Source of the DNA: Eledone cirrhosa
Taxonomy: Eukaryota; Mollusca; Cephalopoda; Octopoda; Eledonidae
Assembly (NCBI GenBank): GCA_964016885.1
Contig: OZ024742.1
Location: forward strand, 6,546,158-6,610,157
Reading direction: 5' to 3'
DNA: 64,000 bases
Under the pieces are notes generated by a model. It was not told where the DNA came from, searched no databases, and worked only from the letters and a program-made list of their open reading frames with translations. This document shows, one piece after another, positions 43,640 to 51,974 of the stretch. Made by a program: the position numbers and the translations under genes. How positions within the stretch are numbered: the first letter of the stretch is position 1; every line of letters begins with the position of its first letter.

Positions 43640-44702
43640 CGTGATCTATAACATGGTTTCTTACCATAGAATTTTGAGGGTTAACCAGAGCAGTTTAGTG
43701 ATACATAATATAGTTCCTTACCCTAGTAGTTAGAGGGTTAACCAGAGCAGCTTAGTGATCTATAACATAGTCCCTTACCCTAGTAGTTAGAGGTTAACCA
43801 GAGCAGTTTAGTGATCTATAACATTGATTCTTAGCCTAGTAGTTAAAGGGTTAACCAGAGCAGTTTAGTGATCTATAACATAGATTCTTGCCCTATGATT
43901 TAGAGGGTTCACCAGAGCAGTTTAGTGACTTATAACATAGTTCCTTACCCTAGTAGTTAGAGGGTTAACCAGAGCAGTTTAGTGATCTATAACATAGATT
44001 CTTAGCCTAGTAGTTAGAGGGTTAACCAGAGCAGTTTAGTGATCTATAACATAGTTCATTACCCTAGTAGTTAGAGGGTTAACCAGAGCAGTTTGGTGAT
44101 CTATAACATAGTTCCTTACCCAAGTAGTTAGAGGGATAACCAGAGCAGTTTAATGATGTTAAAGATGGTTTCTTACCCTAGAAGTTAGAGGGTTAACCAC
44201 AGCAGTTTAGTGATGTTAAACATGGATTCTTACCCTAGTAGTTAGAGGGTTAACCAGAGCTGTTTAGTGATCTATAACATAGTTCCTTACCCTAGTAGTT
44301 AGAGGGTTAACCAAAGCAGTTTATTGATCTATAACATGGTTTCCTACCCTTATAGTTACCGGGATAACCCGAGCAGTTTAGTGATCTATAAGATAGTTCC
44401 TTACCCCAGTAGTTAGAGGGTTAACCAGAGCAGTTTAGTGATATATAACATAGTTTCTTACCCTAGTAGTTAGAGGGTTAACCAAAGCAGTTTATTGATC
44501 TATAACATGGTTTCTTACCCTTATAGTTACCGGGATAACCCGAGCAGTTTAGTGATCTATAAGATAGTTCCTTACCCCAGTAGTTAGAGGGTTAACCAGA
44601 GCAGTTTAGTGATCTACAGCATGGCTTCTCACCCTCGTAGTTAGAGGGTTAACCAGAGCAGTTTAGTGATGTTAAACATGGTTTCTTACCCTAGTGGTTA
44701 GA
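43640..44702. repeat. Degenerate right edge of the satellite array
   Basis: The last 15-20 monomers carry many private changes that are rare inside the array: CCATAGAATTTTGAGGG, GATACATAATATAG, TGATGTTAAACATGG, CCGGGATAACCCGAGC and CTACAGCATGGCTTCTCACC. The 57-bp period persists until CTAGTGGTTAGA at about 44,702, after which the sequence is unrelated. Loss of homogeneity at an array margin is the usual pattern, because unequal exchange corrects edges least. Confidence 0.85.
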
Positions 44703-44888
44703 AAGATCGAGCGATATTCACTTAAAACGAAACCTAAATCAGATGAAGCAGTGTTTTTTTTTCATTTCTTTTTCTGTCTCTCCCACTCTCTCTCTCTCTC
44801 TTTTCTCTATTCCGCTCTCTCTCTCATTATATATATATATACATCAATCGGAATATGTATAGCACTAATTTGTAATCAATAATAAAAT
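44703..44888. other. Non-repeat junction with CT-rich and short TA tracts
   Basis: This segment joins the satellite to the Penelope-like element. It contains a T run, a TCTC-rich pyrimidine tract at about 44,765-44,825 and a short TA tract near 44,828-44,841. A 62-codon open frame here runs through low-complexity sequence and has no recognisable domain, so I do not call a gene. Confidence 0.7.
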
Positions 44889-44948
44889 GATTTAACAACA
44901 TAATGTCACATAAATTGAATTATATATATATAATTCAATTATAATATG

Positions 44949-44990
<42 letters not shown>

Positions 44991-45052
44991 CATATTATAA
45001 TTGAATTATATATATATATAATTCAATTTATGTGACATTTTATTGTTAAATC
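44889..45052. repeat. Nested 164-bp palindrome around (TA)n at the PLE 5' end
   Basis: GATTTAAC at 44,889 is mirrored by GTTAAATC ending at 45,052. The arms then pair almost perfectly inward through TGTCACATAAATTGAATT and ATAATATGGTG to a central (TA)n at about 44,952-44,987. Each arm contains a smaller self-palindrome (AATTGAATT-(AT)n-AATTCAATT). The few differences are a 3-base mismatch block and a 2-base length change in a TA run. The right arm already belongs to the open frame of the PLE. The left arm looks like an inverted copy of the same end, or the product of foldback synthesis. Strong cruciform potential. Confidence 0.88.
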
Positions 45053-47289
45053 CTTTGAAAATGACCTAATAAAACTAGTTAAGAACATTAAATACAAAAA
45101 GCATCGTAATAGAAACAACACCTTATTAAACAAACTTAACACCTCTATTAATGAATTCAAAACTAGTAATAAAATTATTGCACATGCGGACAAAACTAAT
45201 AACATATACAGCCTAGATTTTAATACATATAGAAAGTTTATATATAATGAACTACATAAAAGCTACAAGAAAACTCCTATGAAAAACTTGGAAGAAATTA
45301 ATATAGAAGGCTGTAATATAGTGTCCAAACTAGGACTTCAAAGACATACACAACCATATACCCCAAACCCCCCTAGATTCTCTCTGAAGGACCATAAGGA
45401 GGACTTCATTAGCAACTCCTCGATTAGACTAATCTGCCCTTCCAAGTCTGACATTGGCATTATCAGTAAGAACATTTTAGATAAAATCATCCCGCAGATT
45501 AAACACAAGATATACCTTAAACAATGGGGAAATACGGGTGAAGTTATTGAATGGTTCAAAGATATCAAGGAAAACAAGGATAAAAAATTTATTCAATTTG
45601 ATATCAATTCATACTACACCTCTATTTCCCCTATCCTATTAAATAAGGCACTAATCATGGCCATGAACAATAGTGACCTGACTAGATCCCAGATTGATGT
45701 CATATTTGCGGCCCGTAAAACCGTAATCACCTTTGAAGACCAATTATGGACCCGCAAGGATACACAAAACAACTTCGACATAACCATGGGATCTAGTGAC
45801 TCGGCGCAGGTCACTGATTTGGTCGGCCTATATTTACTAAACGAAATCCATAAGGACCTTCCATACCTCAACGGTGGTTTGTACCGCGATGATGCACTTC
45901 TACTTATAGACTATAAAAAATTCAATATAGAAAGAACTAGAAAACTATTGCACAAGACTTTCAAAAACTATAACCTAAGTATCACCATAGACAAAAACAC
46001 TAAAAACGTTAACTTCCTAGACGCCACCCTCTACCTAGACTCAAGGATATATACACCATTCCATAAACCTAACGAAAAACTGATTTACGTAGATACCAAG
46101 TCAAACCACCCTAGATCAATATTAAACTCTATCTCTAAGGGAGTATCCAATAGAATCTCTAATCTATCCTATGACGTAAACATATTTAGCAAAAACTCGC
46201 AATATTATAATCAGGCATTAGCTAGATCAGTCCACAATAATGAGTTCGAGTTCCTACCTACAAAAACACATAGCTACAACATTATTTCGCACAATATGTC
46301 CATGAGGAAAAATAGTAATAAGAATAGCAACCACACACACACTAATACAAAGGATGCCAACAAACGTAACCCACACCACAGAAGTCACCATAATACCATA
46401 AACGGAAACAACTCACCAGACATAAAAAACAAAAATAGAAGAAGAAAAAATACATTCTTCAACCCTCCTTTCAATCTAAACATCTCTACCAACCTACCTA
46501 AGGCTTTCTTCTCACTCCTAGATAAAAACTTCCCATCTGGCCACAAGTACCATAGCCTTTTAAACAAAAACACAATTAAAATCTCCTACTCTACCACGCC
46601 TAACATAGCATACCACATAGCTAGTAGCAATAAAAGAAAAATTAATTCTTATTTCCAACAAACTAAATCACAACAGGGGATAAACCTTCATAATAACATT
46701 ATATCAACTAACCCTGATAACAATAGTAATAATAGTAATACCACTAATGTAAACAATAACGCTGAGAGCGACAACCCCCATAACCATAATGCAACAGCTA
46801 CCATCCAGACTTCTACACAACATAGTAACCGGCAGGTTAACATCCAAAATAATTGTAACTGTAGATCTAATAGAACCTGCCCTTTAGATATAAATGCTTA
46901 ATCAAGGATATAATATACTCATGCACCGTCACAACCAGCAACTCTTCTGAAACCTATATAGGCTCTACTTCAAACTGCTTCAAAACCAGATACAATTCGC
47001 ACCTCCATTCTTTCAAAAAACACAGTCTAACTACATACACTATAAAAAAACACTATCTAGCTACATATACTATCTAAAAACTAAAATTAGATCTTATACA
47101 CTTAAATGGGAAGTGATATGTAAGGCGACATCGTACAAACCACCTAATAAATTTTGTAACCTCTGTCTACTAGAGACTCATACTATTATCTTCTCAAACC
47201 ATAACCTCCTTAATAAAAAAATCGGAAGTGTCCGCGTCATGCTAGCACCGCTTCCAACACTCCTTCCAAAACTTTAAACCCACTATATA
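45036..47289 (+). pseudogene. PLE reverse transcriptase with broken GIY-YIG endonuclease
   Basis: The frame is open from 45,036 to the TAA at 46,899-46,901; the first ATG is at 45,279, giving 540 codons. Counting from that ATG, RT motif A is FDINSYYTSI (107-116, Asp108), motif B is MGSSDSAQ (170-177) and motif C is YRDD (202-205). A conserved SNHPRSIL thumb-like segment follows. An Asn-rich linker leads to CNCRSNRTCPL at the C-terminus. The nuclease lies downstream in other frames. From 46,895 (shifted by -1) it reads IIYSC then TYIGSTSNCFKTRY, the GIY and YIG core. From about 47,041 another frame gives KWEVICKATSYKPPNKFCNLC. A last shift near 47,222 and a stop precede the end. The RT core looks intact but the nuclease is destroyed, so autonomous activity is unlikely. 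Assignment to PLE rests on RT plus GIY-YIG architecture; the clade is uncertain. Confidence 0.82.
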
Positions 47290-47995
47290 GCAATGTCAGG
47301 CTTGAACCCATCTAGCAACACACCTCAAGGGCACACCTTACACCACAACTCCACACTCAATGATCCACCCTATCTTAACACAATTCGTGCCATCTATTTA
47401 AAACCTTTTACCCTAGAAATACCCCCATGTACACCTACTTTTAGTATAATTACTTTCAATTACTTAGACTGTATTATATCACTATATAATTATATGTAAA
47501 CTTTAAACACCGAATTCAGCAATGAATTATTTGTGCAAATGTTGTTGTATGTATGGAGTGCTATCATTAGATAAATAGAGGATTAATTTATTAACATGAA
47601 AGAGCTGTATAACCTATATGTTGAGTACAATGAATTATGTACAAGTGGTACGTGAGTTATACATACATGTATAACTTGATAGATATATTAATGACATTGT
47701 AAGTGAGAAATGTTTTTTGGTCTACCCTAGAGATATTTAACTTTGCCATGCAATCAGCCATACGCTGACCCAGAGCTTACCAGGGGTTATATAGACGTGG
47801 TTCTAATAGGACCCCTGACAGGTTCTGTGAGTAGACTAGATTTACAAAGAACTTTGATATGTAGATCTGACTCTTCGTATGGAATATTCAGTTGTAGCAC
47901 TCTATGATAGAGAGTAATCATCCTAATATAGATACCTTTAGTACTTCATGATAGAGTAGACTGTGATTAAAGATAGGATACTTAAATTTGGAAAC
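47290..47995 (+). other. Non-coding 3' segment of the PLE
   Basis: AT-rich sequence between the end of the nuclease remnant and the terminal region that is shared with the right edge of the window. A 68-codon open frame at 47,293-47,499 shows no domain and is treated as chance. I see no RNA gene or internal repeat here. Confidence 0.5.
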
Positions 47996-48857
47996 TGTAT
48001 ATAACCATATATATAAGGGACTCAATTGAGACACCTTTTAATGTATGTTGGAATAATAAATTTAGTTATAGAAATCAGCTAGTTACCTCCCCTCACGCAT
48101 TATCTCCCCTTAATCACACACATACTTCCGGATAATAAAACGATGTAAATTCTCGCAACAGAAACAGCCTGCTCTATTAAATTGGATTAAAGAACACTGA
48201 GCCGCAACAAGCTATAATAATTTAACTTAATACATCAAACATCCCATACAGAATCACCGTTAATTATGTGAAGGACATATAAACTATATATTACGTCTCC
48301 TGAATTGTGAAAATGGTGGTGTATACAAAAACCATAACATTATTTTGCTTCTCATTTATACTATTTCTCTGCACACAAGCTTCTTTAACATACACAAAAA
48401 ATACCTTACCACTACAACCTCCATAATACACTTGATTACCCGCTTAAAGTGCTTGTATTGCATTTAACACCCTGCCGCACAATAATCATATATAAATAAG
48501 ACACACGTGCATGCCCCACGTGTAACTAATGCATACAATAACTACTACAACTGACTAACAAACTATCCTCTTGCATTATCTACGTTAACTGCCGATGTAT
48601 TTTAATTTTAATTTTGCTTTGATTCTGTTTTAATATGATTTTAATTTTTGAATTTAAATTGCCATTCAGAAATAATATAATATATGTCACCCCACTGTGC
48701 ATCAATATATACTTATGTATCTGTATGTCTCTTGCGTTGGAAAGGGGGTCACGTATGTATACAAACATTGAAAAATGCTCCGAAGACTCCAAACCTCGGT
48801 TTGGATGAAACAATTGTAAGCTAATAAATGGTTTGAACATAACTTTGATTCCTGTGA

Positions 48858-48861
<4 letters not shown>
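47996..48861 (+). repeat. PLE 3' terminal region, copy 1 (inverted match to window end)
   Basis: The reverse complement of this stretch matches 63,130-64,000 almost end to end. Shared landmarks include AAGGGACTCAA near 48,016, AGCTAGTTACCTCCCC, AGTGCTTGTATTGCAT, CCAACGCAAGAGACAT in reverse, and the hairpin motif at 48,778. Both copies stop at GAATTC followed by TA repeats. The two copies lie about 14.3 kb apart in opposite orientation and form a long inverted pair. The match continues to the last base of the window, so the true shared length is not visible. Confidence 0.9.
48778..48811 (+). ncRNA. Hammerhead-like hairpin motif in PLE terminus, copy 1
   Basis: The order is CCGAAGA, then an 8-bp perfect stem TCCAAACC/GGTTTGGA with a tiny loop, then GAAAC. 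This resembles the hammerhead core (CUGANGA, stem II, GAAA), and PLE terminal repeats are known to carry hammerhead ribozyme motifs. One core position differs (C where the ribozyme has U4), and single unpaired bases flank the stem, so catalysis is doubtful. The copy at 63,185 changes one stem A-T pair to G-T, which still pairs in RNA. Confidence 0.45.

Positions 48862-48924
<63 letters not shown>
48862..48924. repeat. (TA)n microsatellite bounding the PLE 3' end
   Basis: Pure TA dinucleotide run of 63 bp that begins directly after the PLE end GAATTC and stops at TTTCTAGAAACG. A TA run occupies the same position relative to the inverted copy at 63,124-63,134. Confidence 0.95.
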
Positions 48925-48926
<2 letters not shown>

Positions 48927-49135
48927 CTAGAAACGATCGTAAAGCAGTGAAGTATTTTCCTAATGACTTGAATTTTTATTTCATTGTTTTAACTTATATC
49001 ATGACTCTGTTTTCTTTTTGATGATTTTTTTGTTTTCCAGGATTTATTTTAACCTACAACATCATCAACATATGGATTACATTGAGTTCTTCGTGCTGAC
49101 TAGACCCCATAACTAACTGCGGATAATTATGTATA

Positions 49136-49173
<38 letters not shown>

Positions 49174-49624
49174 CGGATAATTGCATATTCTTCATTTTAT
49201 TTTCCTGATCTCATAATTTTTTTGTTCCGATTACGGGTAAAACGTTGACTAAGTTAGATATTTCTTTGATTTTGTATGAATAAATTGATTATCGAAATAT
49301 CCGTTTTCATGATGTAGTTAGTACATGATATCTAGAAACAACCGATGTCAAATGAGTCAAACCTATTCAACTTATTCCTACCATTTCAATGAATTACATA
49401 CTATCAATGTTCAACTTCCGCTGCCTTTTATTTTTCATGTTATTATTCTTTTTATTGTGTGATACAATAAAAATCCACCATTTTTAGATAACATTTTTAG
49501 AAAGATAGTTATCACTTAAAAGGCAAATGGCCGCTGTGTTCTTGTTTGTACTGTCGGTTTCATAGCTCTGTCAATTAACCAATTATTTTCTTAATTCACA
49601 TTATTCTTGTTTTTATTGTTAAGG
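48925..49624. other. AT-rich interval without a gene
   Basis: No convincing coding region, RNA gene or mobile element end. It contains a compound (TA)n(CA)n microsatellite at about 49,136-49,172 and otherwise unremarkable AT-rich sequence. Confidence 0.6.
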
Positions 49625-49745
49625 TAGTGGTTTTCTTTCTTGGGCTGATGGCCATCAAGTTGGTTCATTCGAGTCCCCACGGTGTGTTGTGCCCTTAAGC
49701 AAGACTCTTATTTATTTTCCCGTTGCTCTAGTCCTCTCTAGATAA
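49625..49745 (+). repeat. Probable tRNA-derived SINE fragment
   Basis: GTGGTTTTC, then GGTTCATTCGAGTCCCC (close to a pol III box B) and TTGTGCCCTTAAGCAAGACTC form a SINE-like arrangement. A reversed relative with the same CTTAAG-GTCACAACAC block lies at 58,490-58,620, which supports a dispersed family. Both ends are poorly defined and no target-site duplication was found. Confidence 0.4.
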
Positions 49746-49844
49746 CTAAATATGTTATAAAAGCCAACTCAACTTCTTCGGGTGCTGTGTCAAAAGAAAT
49801 CCCATATTTACGAACGTACACTAAACAATTCCTGATTTCCCAAG

Positions 49845-49858
49845 CCCCCCCCCCCCCC
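49845..49858. repeat. Poly-C run
   Basis: A run of about 13-14 C residues just upstream of the LINE insertion. It is length-unstable and may be miscalled in the assembly. Confidence 0.85.
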
Positions 49859-49919
49859 ATTATTGCCACCACTACTATTATTTGGGACCCGAGAGTGCCA
49901 TTAAACTCTCCCCCTCTCT

Positions 49920-49942
49920 ATATCTACTACACGGCACTCTCT
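49920..49942. repeat. Candidate LINE target-site duplication, left
   Basis: Matches 55,655-55,677 at 21 of 23 positions (ATATCTACTA followed by a CACGGC or TACGGA variant and ACTCTCT). The right flank is a pyrimidine-rich minisatellite with similar units, so the resemblance could also come from a repetitive target. Confidence 0.5.
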
Positions 49943-50140
49943 TCCATTCGATAGACGTGCATTACTTCGCTCCGGATTTTTACGGATTATTGTTAAAAAA
50001 ACAGTGAGTTCATTGTTCAATTTGTTAGTATTGTTTAGTTTAACCCCTTGTCTGGGCCTTCAGACGTTGAGTCAACTAATTTTCGCCCCTTTTTGGGGCG
50101 AAATTTTCATCTCAAAACTGTGTAGACTTGGTAGTCAGCA

Positions 50141-51932
50141 ATGGATGCCATTTCAACCTCGCAGACTGTCGTGAGTTCCACGCCCACTAAGAAAAGTGGT
50201 GGAGGGAAGGTAGGAGTACAAAACTTGCAGCCTTCCCCCCTCGCATTATCGAAAAACGTTAAAAATATTGAAACCACGAAATCAAACCCGGTAAATAATA
50301 CCAGCACCAACAACAAGAACAATGACAATAACACCACAACCAACCACTGCAACAATAGCAACACCAAGGAAAACATGAACAATATCACCAACAGTGACAG
50401 CAACAAAAAGGACAACACCAAAAACACATTCGCACAGACTGTAAAAAAAAACGAACTATACACGCCAATAGACATAATAAATGCTAAACAACTATTACAA
50501 GACGCAAAACAATTCGTGACTTTTGGCGAAAACGGTTCTTTTAGCATCAATTCTCCACAGGAATTACGTAGAGAGGCTCTCCTGAAAACTGTGGTTTTCA
50601 GGACAATATCGAACGAAACAATAAAACCAGCTCAATTATCACAAAATGAGATTGGGCTGGTTCTAAAAGATGCAATGAAGGACTTAACCTTCATACAAAA
50701 AGGTAAGCTGTTTGGTAGCATTTCGGTGCTAATGAACAACCAGTCAACAGCTCAAAAGTACTCGGTATTACCCATTGTGTCCCCCCGCTTCACCTTTTTC
50801 CCCACATACAGGGGAAAAAAGATACAAAGAATAAAAATAATGAGTATCACACCAAATGTAAATATTTGGTGGATACTATGTGGAATCATTGACTTTGACG
50901 AAGACAAGATAATTTCAATAGGAAAGTCCTCCGGAGGTGTATTTGGTGCGACCAGCGTAGAAGTTCTGGTGCAAATGAGCCCAGAACGAATAGCGAATAT
51001 CCCACAACGCGTGCCTCTGGACGGGCTAACTTATATAAACATTTCAGTGGCGGGAAGGCGGCCATCATGTTACCACTGCTTAAGCAGGGGTCACCTGAGG
51101 GCTGCCTGTCCTCAATTAACGAGTAAAAAAAAAAGGCTCTTCTGCCAACCCCGAACACAACAACACAACCACCACCACCACAACAACAACAACAACAACC
51201 ACAACAAAACGGAAAAATAACAACACAAAACACTGTTCCACCCAACCCCTCCCCACCTAAAACAAATACAAAAGCAACCACAACAAAACCCCAAAATATA
51301 CCCCTCCCCAACAACACGGAAGAGGACTCCGTATCAACGTCACCCAGTGACGATGAGGGAGAACCCTTTCAACAGGTGAAAAGGAAAAAAAAACGCACCA
51401 CATTAACAAAAATGCCACAAACACAACCACCAGCACAAACAGAACAAACATCACAAATAAAAAAACCCACCCCTCCCCAAAACATATCACGTACTATAAA
51501 ACGCAAACACCCGCAAGAACAGCAAACAAAAACAAACACAACACAACAAAACTCTATACATACATTAACAAGAACAATAAAACGTTGATGAAAGCGATAG
51601 AAAATAACCCTTCGGTGGAAACCGAAGGGATCACTTTCACCTACGCAGCGAACAAACCGCACCTAATGATGATTAGGGTCCCAACGGAGACCTATGTAAC
51701 ATTGAAAAAGAACCATCCAATGCATGTGGGGACCAACTGCACCAAACCACATAACAGCGTCCTATTGAGATGTTTCCCCACCCCCACACCAGACACCCAC
51801 ACCCCACCAAACACCCTAATCCCACCACACACTGATGTCCTCACCCCACCACAAACCACCACCACACCAAACAACCCTTCCAACACCCCCATGGAAATTG
51901 TGCAGCCTGGTCCCCAGGAGACGAAGAGGTAA
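50141..51932 (+). pseudogene. LINE ORF1, gag-like nucleic-acid binding protein (frameshifted)
   Basis: ORF1 proteins of two-ORF LINEs coat the element RNA and help target-primed reverse transcription. The frame opens at ATG 50,141 and runs 359 codons to a TAA at 51,218. It has a basic, Asn-rich N-terminal third that looks disordered, a middle domain, and a zinc knuckle CYHCLSRGHLRAAC (C-x2-C-x4-H-x4-C) near residues 308-321. The natural frame then continues in a +1-related frame through SPSDDEGEPFQQVKRKKKR (to a TGA at 51,586), and in a third frame through 51,585-51,932 (TEGITFTYAANKPH). Two frameshifts therefore break one longer ORF, near 51,210 in a CAA run and near 51,585. The last part ends at a TAA inside the mini-intron-like spacer and shares the reading frame of ORF2. 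Confidence 0.8.
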
Positions 51933-51967
51933 GTAATTTCCTTTCCTCTTCCTTTTTATCTCTTCAG
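51929..51967 (+). other. 39-nt intron-like spacer between LINE ORF1 and ORF2
   Basis: The spacer begins AG|GTAAGTAAT and ends with a pyrimidine tract and CTCTTCAG|, which are textbook splice donor and acceptor sequences. It contains the ORF1 stop (TAA at 51,930-51,932). Its length is 13 codons. Removing it would join ...PQETK to SNNMVNIRVG in frame and produce an ORF1-ORF2 fusion. At 39 nt it is shorter than nearly all animal introns, so a chance pyrimidine-rich spacer remains the default explanation. Confidence 0.4.
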
Positions 51968-51974
51968 CAACAAC

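Larger units (their letters stand above)
1..44702. repeat. 57-bp tandem satellite array, about 784 monomers
   Basis: The same 57-bp unit repeats head to tail from base 1 to about 44,702, and the left end is not in the window. Recognisable blocks of each unit are TTACCCTAGTAG, AGAGGGTTAACCAGAGCAG and TTTAGTGATCTATAACATAG. Most monomers differ from the consensus at only a few sites. Common variants carry TTTGTTAGAC, TCTCTTACCC, TCCCTTACCC or TATTTCGAGG in the first half. The unit is 19 codons long, and every one of its six frames contains a stop, so the array cannot encode a protein. The GGTTAACC palindrome (an HpaI site) occurs once in most monomers. No transposon, gene or microsatellite interrupts the 44.7 kb. 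A centromeric, pericentromeric or subtelomeric location is plausible but is inference only. Confidence 0.97.
44970..48861 (+). mobile_element. 5'-truncated Penelope-like retroelement (PLE), about 3.9 kb
   Basis: The element starts inside the palindrome and (TA)n at about 44,970 and ends where CCTGTGAATTC meets a second (TA)n at 48,862. In order it contains a reverse transcriptase lacking its N-terminus, a broken GIY-YIG nuclease region, a non-coding 3' segment, and a terminal region repeated in inverted orientation at 63,130-64,000. The RT plus GIY-YIG combination defines Penelope-like elements. That the copy is truncated is inferred from the absence of an initiator methionine before 45,279 in a frame that opens only at 45,036. 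The TA tracts at both ends suggest insertion into, or expansion from, a TA microsatellite. Confidence 0.75.

Noticed and set aside
1..44702. CRISPR-like array (regular repeats)
   Set aside because: There are no unique spacers; the whole 57-bp unit repeats, and the context is eukaryotic.
1..44702. True telomere
   Set aside because: GGGTTA occurs only once per 57-bp unit and is not tandem TTAGGG; the array is a satellite.
47293..47499. 68-codon frame downstream of the PLE nuclease
   Set aside because: No domain, low-complexity composition, and it lies in the decayed 3' part of the element.
50107..51317. Minus-strand frames with Leu/Val/Cys-rich peptides over LINE ORF1
   Set aside because: These are antisense shadows of an Asn/Thr-rich, CAA/AAC-biased ORF1.
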